This document shows positions 1 to 5,970 of a stretch of 7,902 bases of DNA, in pieces. Source of the DNA: JBOGIF01 sp050742415 (GTDB lineage: Bacteria; Actinomycetota; Acidimicrobiia; Acidimicrobiales; AC-14); NCBI GenBank assembly GCA_050742415.1, contig JBOGIF010000184.1, positions 1 to 7,902 of the forward strand, written 5' to 3'. Below the pieces are notes generated by a model, which saw only the letters and a program-made list of their open reading frames with translations, did not search any database and was not told where the DNA came from. The position numbers were made by a program, and so were the translations under genes. Each line of letters begins with the position of its first letter. The first letter of the stretch is position 1.

Positions 1-87
1 GTACTAGCCGCCCGGCGCCCCCGATCATCACGGGTCCCTGGTGGTCGAAAAAGAACACGATCCAAACCCCTTTGACTTCAACAACGT
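1..87. other. window edge, no supported gene
   Basis: This short stretch lies downstream of the metalloprotease stop. One minus-strand frame is open to the window edge and reads roughly VVEVKGVWIVFFFDHQGP, which looks protein-like. It has no convincing start codon or ribosome binding site and is too short to assign. It may be the beginning or a remnant of a gene that continues beyond base 1. Confidence 0.2.
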
Positions 88-2439
88 TTAGCAGACGGTG
101 CTCTCGTGCTGGTTGCCCTGTGAATCGGTCCCGGTTGCCTTCGCCACGTAGGTACCGAGCGGCTGGGTGGTGGTTGCGCCGTACTCCTGGGGGAACTCAC
201 CCGACGGGGTCGTAACGCCGGGCGTGAACACGGTGTTCGGCCGGCCGGTCGTGCTGAACACCGCCGAGGTGGTAGAGGCAAAGCCCTTGAAGACGAAGTG
301 GATGAGGTCCGAGCCGTCGTTGCGCAGGGTGGACTTGTCAACCGTGCCGGGAGTCGTGGTCAGCGCCGCCAGAGCGAACGGCTTGGCTACCACCGAGGCT
401 GTGGGCGTGGCCGTGGTGGTCGTGGTGCTCGACGTCGAGGACGTAGACGACGTGCTGGACGTCGAGGACTTCGACGTCGACGACGTCGGCTTAGAGGTCG
501 TCGTGGACGGGCAGTCCCGGTCGCGGTTGGTGTCCTTGGCCTTGCAGGGGTCGGTCGTCGTAGTCGTCGGCTTGGTGGTGCTCGTCGAGCTGGTCGACGA
601 CGACGTCGAGGAGCTCGTTGAAGAGCTGGTCGAGGAGGACGACGTGGAGCTCGTCGTGCACGCAGTGGTGCTCGTCGTCGAGCCTCCACCGCCGTTGTCG
701 CCGTCGTTCTGGTCGCTGCCGTTCACCTTGGCCGGCGCCGAGGCCGTCGCCAGGTTGTAGCTGCGGGAGGCGGAGCTGGCGGGGTTGGCCCCGTTACGGG
801 CCTGGTTGGTGACCACGGCGACGACCTGCTGGCAGCCGGCGGGGTTGTAGCCCGCAAGCGTGGTCGTGACGCCGTTGCCCGCTACCTGGGGCAGGGCGCG
901 GATCCCGAAGCCGGTGCCGGTGTCGCAGACCACGCTGCCGCGGAGCTGGCCACCGGCAGCGGTGTTGTTCAGGGTGACGTCGTAGGAGCCAGTGGTCGGG
1001 AGGCGGACCCAGTTGATGGCGAAATCGTCGTCGACCGACCCGGTGGCGGTACCTCCGACGGTGGCCACGGTCTGGTGCACGGTCGTCTGGCCGACGCCCG
1101 CGGTGGCCACGTAGCTCGGCCCTTCCTCCAGGCAGTACGGGTACCGGTAACCGCCGCTGCACGAACGGTTGAACTTGACCGCTATGGCGTAGGCATGGAA
1201 GGCGTCGGCCAGGGTGGTGCTCTTGGTGGCGAGCACCTTGTCCAGGGCGTCGATCATCAATGCGCCGTCGGCGTTGGCGTTGGTGCCCACCTTGCCGACC
1301 GTCTCCCAGAACTGCTTGGCCAGCTGCTGGCCGCCGGTGGCGGTGGTCGTGCCGTAGCGCTCGAAGAGGCCCCGGAAGGTGACCCAATACCGGTAGGGCT
1401 CGATGGCGTCGGTCTCGGGATGGGCGCCCATGCTCCGGTCGAACAGCGGCCAAAGGCTGAAATAGCTGGTGTTGGCCGTGTCGTAGACCTCGTCCTGCAT
1501 GTAGGTGGTCAGGCCCTCGATGAAGTTGAGGTCGGGGTCGCGGGCGTCGCTGAGGGCGCCGTAACCGAGCTGGATCATGTGGTTCAGCTCGTGCGAGGTG
1601 GTGGAGTCGAGGTGGGGCCGGGCCGAGCTCGACGGGGTGATGAAGGAGAAGTCGTTGGTGATCAACATGCAGCCGGCGGAGGCATCGGTCTCGGTCCAGG
1701 AGGTGGCCGGGTTGTTGCCGACCACGCCGGCATGGCGGCCAACGTTGGTGGTGAGCCCGAGCAGGCCGCCGCTGGTGGGGATGATCCGCACGTGGAGCTT
1801 GTTGCCGGGCGCCGGAGTGGGCGCCAACAGCGGTGCCGGCCATCCGAACGCGCTGACCTCCTTGGAATAGGCACCCTCCAGCGAGTCCCGGTAGTCCTGG
1901 ACGCTGAGGCCCTTGATCGAAGCAGTGTCGTCGTACTCGATGTAGAAGTGGTCGCTCTCGAGGGCGGACTGGGCGGCGGTGAGCGTCGATACAGCCCCGC
2001 AGGGCCGGTTCTCGCCGTCGGACTGCAGAGCGAACATCGACCCAAGCTCGACCTGCACGGCGGGCGAGGGCGTGGTGAGGCCCAGGGCCCGGGCCGACGT
2101 GGCCGCGGCGGGGCCAGTGGGCTTCATGGCCTGCTGGAGGCGGCGCATCAGGCCCGTGCCCCCCCAGGGGGCCGGGCTGCGCAGGTCGGCCGGCAGCTTC
2201 TCGGGCTGGGTGATGCTCCAACCCAGGTAACGCCAGCCGGTGTCGCTGTCGATGATGCCGGACTCGACCGCCTTCGAGATGAGCTGGGGCGTGGGCGCCA
2301 TGCGGACTGCGGCCGACGGCTGGCCCGGGCCTTCCACCCCCTTGTCGTCGGCGACCACCGCGATGACCGACACTGTTCCCGCCACCACCGCGGCCGCGAC
2401 GGTGGCGAAAAGCCAGCGCCGCCCGGTGGTTCGTGTCAT
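88..2439 (-). CDS. secreted gluzincin-like zinc metalloprotease with Ser/Thr-rich linker and C-terminal beta domain
   Basis: The 783-residue product is predicted to be a secreted zinc-dependent peptidase. Residues 1-30 form a signal peptide: a basic start (RTTGRR) and a long Ala/Val-rich hydrophobic core ending near VVADD. The catalytic motif HELNH is at residues 283-287 (HExxH, with E284 as general base). A likely third zinc ligand, E308, follows in NFIEGLTTYM, giving HExxH-x20-E, the gluzincin pattern also seen in MXAN_6640-like putative metalloproteases. A beta-rich region follows (about 440-570). Next come GGGGS, a linker of about 100 Ser/Thr residues (about 586-683) and a final Ig-like-looking domain of about 100 residues. 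The ATG is supported by GGGAGG 9 bases upstream. The gene is divergent from the pilin-binding-protein gene. The peptidase fold is well supported by motif; substrate and exact family are not known. It could also act as a surface-attached enzyme, though no sortase motif or C-terminal membrane helix is visible. Confidence 0.82.
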   Translation of the reverse strand: MTRTTGRRWLFATVAAAVVAGTVSVIAVVADDKGVEGPGQPSAAVRMAPTPQLISKAVESGIIDSDTGWRYLGWSITQPEKLPADLRSPAPWGGTGLMRRLQQAMKPTGPAAATSARALGLTTPSPAVQVELGSMFALQSDGENRPCGAVSTLTAAQSALESDHFYIEYDDTASIKGLSVQDYRDSLEGAYSKEVSAFGWPAPLLAPTPAPGNKLHVRIIPTSGGLLGLTTNVGRHAGVVGNNPATSWTETDASAGCMLITNDFSFITPSSSARPHLDSTTSHELNHMIQLGYGALSDARDPDLNFIEGLTTYMQDEVYDTANTSYFSLWPLFDRSMGAHPETDAIEPYRYWVTFRGLFERYGTTTATGGQQLAKQFWETVGKVGTNANADGALMIDALDKVLATKSTTLADAFHAYAIAVKFNRSCSGGYRYPYCLEEGPSYVATAGVGQTTVHQTVATVGGTATGSVDDDFAINWVRLPTTGSYDVTLNNTAAGGQLRGSVVCDTGTGFGIRALPQVAGNGVTTTLAGYNPAGCQQVVAVVTNQARNGANPASSASRSYNLATASAPAKVNGSDQNDGDNGGGGSTTSTTACTTSSTSSSSTSSSTSSSTSSSTSSTSTTKPTTTTTDPCKAKDTNRDRDCPSTTTSKPTSSTSKSSTSSTSSTSSTSSTTTTTATPTASVVAKPFALAALTTTPGTVDKSTLRNDGSDLIHFVFKGFASTTSAVFSTTGRPNTVFTPGVTTPSGEFPQEYGATTTQPLGTYVAKATGTDSQGNQHESTVC
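395..700 (-). repeat. low-complexity tract encoding Ser/Thr-rich linker
   Basis: Simple-sequence DNA built from TCG, AGC and ACG codons (seen on the plus strand as runs of gtcgtcgac-like triplets) encodes the mucin-like linker of the metalloprotease. It is split near residues 629-643 by a charged segment with two cysteines (DPCKAKDTNRDRDCP), which could form a small disulfide loop. Triplet-rich tracts like this may vary in length between strains by slippage, and they create long false open frames on the opposite strand. Confidence 0.75.
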
Positions 2440-2448
2440 CTGCGTGAG

Positions 2449-2454
2449 CCTCCC
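2449..2454 (-). promoter_or_regulatory. ribosome binding site of the metalloprotease gene
   Basis: GGGAGG on the minus strand lies 9 bases before the ATG at 2437-2439. It fixes the start ahead of the signal peptide. Confidence 0.6.
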
Positions 2455-2502
2455 AGCTGCATCGGGGCGGGGCCCCCGACTAGACCTAATTTCGCGTCCA
2501 AG

Positions 2503-2533
2503 ATTGAAGTTTCCCTGAAGAGAGCCTGAAGAT
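2503..2533. promoter_or_regulatory. putative operator: three 11-base-spaced direct repeats
   Basis: TGAAG occurs at 2505, 2516 and 2527, an exact 11-base period (one helical turn). The last two copies extend to CCTGAAGA (2514-2521 and 2525-2532). Read on the minus strand, the units are CTTCAGG + 4 bases, CTTCAGG + 4 bases, CTTCAAT. This 7+4 architecture is typical of boxes bound by OmpR/PhoB/PhoP-family response regulators. The array sits in the spacer between the divergent protease and pilin-binding-protein genes and could control either or both. The repeats are seen directly; the regulator family is inferred from spacing only. Confidence 0.45.
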
Positions 2534-2546
2534 GGATAGAGATCAT

Positions 2547-2564
2547 GCCCGATTGGAGCCCGAT
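2547..2564. repeat. second 11-base-spaced direct repeat in the divergent spacer
   Basis: GCCCGAT occurs at 2547-2553 and again at 2558-2564, also 11 bases apart but out of phase with the TGAAG array. Its CCCGATCA end (2559-2566) is the reverse complement of TGATCGGG at 2596-2603, which overlaps the pilin-fusion start codon. It may be a second regulator site; this is weak evidence on its own. Confidence 0.3.
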
Positions 2565-2570
2565 CACGCG

Positions 2571-2576
2571 GATAAT
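2571..2576 (+). promoter_or_regulatory. possible -10 box for the pilin-binding-protein gene
   Basis: GATAAT lies 18 bases before the ATG at 2595 and fits a sigma-70-type -10 element. No good -35 hexamer is visible at the usual distance. That would fit an activator-dependent promoter using the repeat array upstream. This is tentative. Confidence 0.3.
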
Positions 2577-2594
2577 GTCGGCTAAGACTCCATC

Positions 2595-4622
2595 ATGATC
2601 GGGACCATGCGCAACTACGGCAGCTCACGGGCGCGCTCGGCGTCGGGATTTACGCTGATCGAGCTGCTCGTCGTGATCACCATCCTGGGTGTGGTCAGCG
2701 GCATCGTCGTCTTCTCTGTCCGTGGCACCGGCGACAAGGGCAAGGCGGTCGCCCGGCTGACCGATGCCAGGATCATGCGTACGGCCGAGGAGTCATACCT
2801 GGCCAAGTTCGGGTCCTACGGCACCGAGGACGAGCTGGTGAGGGAGCGGTTCCTTTCCGAGGCATCGACCCTGCACGACGTCCTCCTGCCGCCGGCGGCG
2901 CTCAACGGACGATACGAGATCGTGTGCGGCGCCGGGACCGAGTGCAGCCCGCCCGCTGCCCCGCTCCGGGGCGGCACGCTGGTGGCGGCCATTTCCGGGC
3001 CGACGACCGGAAGCCTCAACCCGGCCATGTCGAGCGATGGCGGGATACACGCCAACTCCGAGGACATGTTCAACGGCCTGGTGCGGTGGAGCAGCACCAA
3101 CACGGTGGAGCCGGAGCTGGCCGACAGCTGGACCGTCTCCCCCGACGGCAAGACGGTGACCTTCGAGCTGCATCCCGGCGTCAAATGGCACGACGGAGTG
3201 GACTTCACCGCCGCCGACGTGGAGTACACCTTCGAGGAAGTGCTGCTGCGCTATCACAGCCGAACTGCCGCCTCCCTGGGCCCGGCATTCGGCGTCAACG
3301 TCTCCGGTGGCACCGTCAACGTGCCGAGCACGGCAGTGGAGGTGGTCAACCCCACCCGGGTGGTGTTCAACCTGGTTCACGCCTATCCGAACCTGTTCCG
3401 CCAGCTCAACGTGACCGAGGCGCCGATCATCCCTAAGCACGTCTACGAGCCGTGCGGCGACGCCGTGGCCGGCGTGCTGGGATGCCCCGCCAACTCGAAC
3501 CCGGTCGGCACCGGTCCGTTCAAGCTCGACCCCGCCAACCCCGTGACCGCAACCGAGATCCACACCGTGCGCAACCCCGCCTACTTCAAGCCGGCCCCCG
3601 ACGGCCAGCCGCTCCCCTACCTCGACGGGATCGTCAAGCGGGTGGTGGCGGTGAGCGACAACTCCGACGAGGGACGGGTGTCGGCCGACGTGGCGGCGTT
3701 GCAGGCCGGCACCGTCGACTGGGTGAGCGGCATCGCCGGCGACGACCTGAGCGCCGTCACCGCCGACACCACCCTGCGCAACTTCGCCGCCCCTCGCGGG
3801 CCGGGCGGGGCCAACTGCATGACGATGCTCGCCTTCAACCTCACCGAGCGGGGCAACCTGCTGGGCCATTCGGACCTGCCCGCCCCTCCCCATCCGGTTC
3901 TCGGCAAGCTCGGGGTGCGCCAAGCCATCGCCAAGGCGTTCGACCGGCCCCAGACGTTCCTCGAGGTCGACGACAGCCAGGGCCGGGTGGCCGACGCGCC
4001 CATCTCCTCGGCCATCGCCTTCGCCCACGCCAGCGGGCTGGAGCTGCCGCCGTTCGACCCCACCGCCGCCGACCAGCTCCTCACCACCGCCGGCTACCCG
4101 CGCGACGAGCTCGGCGACCGGCCCGACGTGGCGCTCGACCTCCACTACCTCGACAACAGCTACCTCGATGGCTACGCCGACGCCATGGTCGACGCCATGA
4201 CCGAGCTCGGCGTCGACATCTCGCCCGTGCCCGAGGACAGCGCCGACTACGCCAACAACGTGTTCGCCACCCGCCAGTTCGACCTGGCCCTCGTGTCGTA
4301 CTGCAACGGCGAGGACCCCCAGGCCGGCGTACGCCGCCAGTACCACTCCAACGCCATCACCCCCGCGGCCTTCAGCAACGCCTCCGGGTACGCCAACCCG
4401 ACCATGGACCAGTGGTGGGACGAGGCCGCGCAGGCCCCGACCGAGGCTGCCGCCACCGAGGCGTACCGGAAGATCCAGGAGAAGGCGGTGGCCGACCTCC
4501 CCTACGTCTGGTTCGTGGAGACGCTCAACACCCGGGCCCACCGCGGCGCCTGCACCGGCTTCAACTACTTCAACACCGGCCTGTTCGCCGAAGCCGCCTA
4601 CTGCCGCCCGCGGGCGGGCTAG
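2595..4622 (+). CDS. type IV prepilin fused to family-5 ABC solute-binding protein
   Basis: The 675-residue product joins two normally separate proteins. Residues 1-18 are a short basic prepilin leader ending in Gly. GFTLIELLVV (18-27) is a classic class III cleavage/methylation site, with F19 as mature residue 1 and E23 as Glu5. The hydrophobic helix runs to about 42. Residues 45-117 look like a small actinobacterial pilin or pseudopilin body (AEESYLAKFGSYGTEDELV, then CGAGTEC). From RGGTLV (125) onward the protein is a full SBP_bac_5 domain: ELADSWTVSPDGKTVTFELH, GVKWHDGVDFTAADVEYTF, VGTGPFKL (304-311), VRQAIAKAFDR, and a complete C-terminus. Such domains bind peptides, nickel or similar ligands for ABC importers and are usually lipoproteins; here the pilin replaces the lipobox. 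Eight cysteines (111, 117, 287, 297, 408, 570, 653, 670) suit an extracytoplasmic, disulfide-bonded protein. The frame is uninterrupted. No clear Shine-Dalgarno marks ATG 2595, and ATG 2607 is also possible. It could be a pilus-displayed binder, a minor pilin, or simply a membrane-anchored binding protein. Confidence 0.88.
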   Translation: MIGTMRNYGSSRARSASGFTLIELLVVITILGVVSGIVVFSVRGTGDKGKAVARLTDARIMRTAEESYLAKFGSYGTEDELVRERFLSEASTLHDVLLPPAALNGRYEIVCGAGTECSPPAAPLRGGTLVAAISGPTTGSLNPAMSSDGGIHANSEDMFNGLVRWSSTNTVEPELADSWTVSPDGKTVTFELHPGVKWHDGVDFTAADVEYTFEEVLLRYHSRTAASLGPAFGVNVSGGTVNVPSTAVEVVNPTRVVFNLVHAYPNLFRQLNVTEAPIIPKHVYEPCGDAVAGVLGCPANSNPVGTGPFKLDPANPVTATEIHTVRNPAYFKPAPDGQPLPYLDGIVKRVVAVSDNSDEGRVSADVAALQAGTVDWVSGIAGDDLSAVTADTTLRNFAAPRGPGGANCMTMLAFNLTERGNLLGHSDLPAPPHPVLGKLGVRQAIAKAFDRPQTFLEVDDSQGRVADAPISSAIAFAHASGLELPPFDPTAADQLLTTAGYPRDELGDRPDVALDLHYLDNSYLDGYADAMVDAMTELGVDISPVPEDSADYANNVFATRQFDLALVSYCNGEDPQAGVRRQYHSNAITPAAFSNASGYANPTMDQWWDEAAQAPTEAAATEAYRKIQEKAVADLPYVWFVETLNTRAHRGACTGFNYFNTGLFAEAAYCRPRAG

Positions 4623-4625
4623 GAG
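4621..4625 (+). promoter_or_regulatory. ribosome binding site overlapping the upstream stop codon
   Basis: AGGAG begins inside the TAG stop (4620-4622) of the pilin-binding-protein gene and lies 4 bases before ATG 4630. This points to translational coupling of the two genes. Confidence 0.65.
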
Positions 4626-4629
4626 ATCC

Positions 4630-4989
4630 ATGTCCGGTCAGGGTGGGCCCGAGCCGGGCGCGCAGCAGCCCCACGTGCACTTCCGCATCGAGGTGCCCGA
4701 CGACCTTCAGGACGGCAGGTACTCCAACTTCCTCTCGGTCTGGCACGGTCCCCACGACTTCACGCTGGACTTCGCGGTGACCGGCCAGGGCACCCCCGAG
4801 GACGGCGCCGACGGCGCGGCCGTGGTGGTACCCGCCCGGGTGGTGTCGAGGATCAAGGTGCCCCTCACCATGGTGCAGGACGTGCTGCGGGCCCTGGCCG
4901 AGAACGTGACCAGCTTCGAAGAGGCCGCCGGCCCGATCCGCAAGCCCGGCGACGACACCCCCCTCTACCCGCCGGAAGACCTCTCGTGA
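4630..4989 (+). CDS. DUF3467-like small protein
   Basis: The 119-residue product is soluble, without signal peptide or membrane segment. The core reads GRYSNFLSVWHGPHDFTLDF (about 33-52), then PARVVSRIKVPLTMVQDVLRAL and an EN....FEEAAGPI tail. These match the DUF3467 pattern: a YSN..NV.H...EF.LDF strand region, a 'RV.(L/V)P' segment, and a helix ending in N...(Y/F)E..FG.I. The molecular function of that family is not known to me. The gene starts 7 bases after the pilin-binding-protein stop, with its ribosome binding site overlapping that stop, so the two are almost certainly cotranscribed. A role beside a pilin-anchored binding protein is unexplained, and chance operon membership is possible. 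A tail of prolines and acids (GDDTPLYPPEDLS) ends the protein. Confidence 0.75.
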   Translation: MSGQGGPEPGAQQPHVHFRIEVPDDLQDGRYSNFLSVWHGPHDFTLDFAVTGQGTPEDGADGAAVVVPARVVSRIKVPLTMVQDVLRALAENVTSFEEAAGPIRKPGDDTPLYPPEDLS

Positions 4990-4999
4990 GCCGACAGCC

Positions 5000-5022
5000 G
5001 AGGGGTCGCGCTCGCGAGCCTC
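5000..5022. terminator. possible bidirectional hairpin between convergent genes
   Basis: GAGG (5000-5003) pairs with CCTC (5019-5022), and TCGCG (5006-5010) pairs with CGCGA (5013-5017), giving a GC-rich stem with a small internal bulge. The inner part also forms the perfect palindrome GCTCGCGAGC. It lies between the stop of the DUF3467-like gene and the stop of the Uma2 gene and overlaps the latter. No T tract follows in either direction, so intrinsic termination is uncertain. Confidence 0.35.
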
Positions 5023-5584
5023 AGACTTCGGCCGAGCCGCCGTCCCAGGCGATGCGCAGGGCCGGTCCGTCAACGGTGGTGAAGGTGACACCGAGCACCG
5101 ACGAAGTGGTCGTCCCCGAGACGTCGTCGACCACTAGATAGCCGCCAACGACGTCGAGACGATGCAGTTCGATGCGTCGGTCCCGGTGCACGATCAGGAC
5201 CTCGTTAACACCGCGCGCCGCGTAGAAAGGCAGCTTCTCGTAGCTCTCGTCGCCGGGCGAGCGGACCTCCACGACGAGCTCAGCGCCGATGACCCCTTCG
5301 TCGATCCCGTGTTCGGGCCGGGCGTAGACCTGATCGGGCACGCGCCAGTCCCCCTCGATGTCGGCGAACACGCCGGTGTTGTCAGCGTAGGGATCCAGAC
5401 CGCGGTCCCGTGCCAGGGGAGCAAGAACCAGGAACAGATCCGTATTGAGGCGACCGTGCCAGCGCTTCGGTGGGTTCACGAAGTGCCACTCCCCCTCCCA
5501 CCGCTCATCCTTCTTGTCAATGCCCAGGCGGCGTCGCTCCTCGACCAGCGAGGAAGAGGCATGGACGAGAACGGCACGCACCAC
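5021..5584 (-). CDS. Uma2-family (DUF820) PD-(D/E)XK endonuclease-like protein
   Basis: The 187-residue product has the Uma2 layout: WEGEWHFVNPP followed by H43 and an LxxxL helix near the N-terminus. VPDQVYARPE holds the likely catalytic D84. AELVVEVRSPGDESYEK holds E106 and K117. YAARGVNEVLIVHRDRRIELHR is the characteristic strand-helix-strand after the active site. These are the expected positions of a PD-(D/E)XK nuclease core. The in vivo role of Uma2 proteins is not established. The start is GTG at 5582-5584 (a second GTG follows immediately), and only a weak GGGAAA precedes it, so the start is approximate. The gene is divergent from the toxin-antitoxin pair and shares its palindrome-containing upstream region. 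It converges with the DUF3467-like gene. Confidence 0.8.
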   Translation of the reverse strand: MVRAVLVHASSSLVEERRRLGIDKKDERWEGEWHFVNPPKRWHGRLNTDLFLVLAPLARDRGLDPYADNTGVFADIEGDWRVPDQVYARPEHGIDEGVIGAELVVEVRSPGDESYEKLPFYAARGVNEVLIVHRDRRIELHRLDVVGGYLVVDDVSGTTTSSVLGVTFTTVDGPALRIAWDGGSAEV

Positions 5585-5601
5585 CGCAGTTTCCCACAGC
5601 C

Positions 5602-5627
5602 TCTCGGGCCGAGAACGAGACTCTCGT
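5602..5627. promoter_or_regulatory. tandem palindromic operator of the toxin-antitoxin pair
   Basis: Two perfect 13-base palindromes abut: TCTCGGGCCGAGA (5602-5614) and ACGAGACTCTCGT (5615-5627), each 6-1-6. They give four TCTCG/CGAGA half-sites with centres 13 bases apart. Ribbon-helix-helix antitoxins commonly bind tandem palindromes just upstream of their own gene. Here the array reaches to where the -35 element of the antitoxin promoter would sit. It also lies in the leader of the divergent Uma2 gene, so both directions could be repressed together. The palindromes are seen directly; the binding protein is inferred. Confidence 0.6.
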
Positions 5628-5647
5628 GAGGACGAGGAAAGTAGGCG

Positions 5648-5653
5648 TATATT
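5648..5653 (+). promoter_or_regulatory. -10 box for a leaderless antitoxin transcript
   Basis: TATATT is followed by 6 bases and then ATG 5660, the spacing expected when transcription starts at or next to the start codon. Leaderless mRNAs are frequent in actinobacteria. No separate Shine-Dalgarno is needed, and none is clear. This supports ATG 5660 as the antitoxin start over the GTG at 5656. Confidence 0.5.
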
Positions 5654-5659
5654 AGGTGT

Positions 5660-5970
5660 ATGCCGCGGGTCCCGGTGTACCTACCGGAAGAGCTTCATCG
5701 GGCCGTCAAGGAGATGGGCTCGCCATCTCGGAGTTGAGCCAGCACGCAGTTCGGACGGAGGTGCGGCGGCGGGAGCTGGAGGTCGAGACCGACCGCTACC
5801 TCGCAGAGCTGGCCACTGAGCTCGGCGGGCCGCCGTCGGCTGAGGAGCTCGCCGAGGCCGACGCCTGGATAGACGATGCCCTCGGCACCACGGTCTCCGG
5901 GAGCCCACCGAGGAGCCCTGGCCCCGGGAGTCGTAGACCTGCACCCCGCCGCCGGCGCTCCTCAGGGTGA
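5660..5970 (+). pseudogene. VapB-like ribbon-helix-helix antitoxin, frameshifted
   Basis: The ATG at 5660 opens a typical RHH start, MPRVPVYLPEELHRAVKEMG, with the DNA-contacting beta strand RVPVYLP. That frame soon runs into TGA. The rest of the family pattern, LAISELSQHAVRTEVRRREL, then ETDRYLAELA and AEELAEADAWIDDALG, is found in a neighbouring frame. Adding one G to the GGG at 5716-5718 (ATG GGG CTC) joins the two into a product of about 103 residues. The last 28 or so residues are Pro/Arg-rich and unconvincing. A third frame there reads TEEPWPRES then stop (5934-5936), so a second indel near the end is possible. As written, the frame ends at TGA 5968-5970, overlapping the toxin GTG by 4 bases. 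The antitoxin would neutralise the PIN toxin and repress the operon through the palindromes upstream. The break is either a sequencing error or a true loss. Confidence 0.7.

Noticed and set aside
167..760. Long plus-strand open frame rich in Val and Asp opposite the metalloprotease linker
   Set aside because: It is a mirror of the Ser/Thr codon tract. The minus frame has a signal peptide, a catalytic motif and a ribosome binding site, while the plus frame has only low-complexity sequence.
1075..2529. 484-residue plus-strand open frame opposite the metalloprotease N-terminal half
   Set aside because: High GC content leaves long opposite frames open. The composition is Gly/Val/Arg-rich, with no recognisable domain, and it covers the protease start and promoter.
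2793..4631. 612-residue minus-strand open frame opposite the pilin-binding-protein gene
   Set aside because: It is a Gly/Val/His-rich shadow frame without motifs. The plus frame matches two known families over its whole length.
5656..5970. Antitoxin read from the GTG at 5656 in one uninterrupted frame
   Set aside because: Its first 20 residues (MYAAGPGVPTGRASSGRQGD) do not resemble an RHH strand. The neighbouring ATG frame gives a proper one, so a one-base frameshift is the better explanation.
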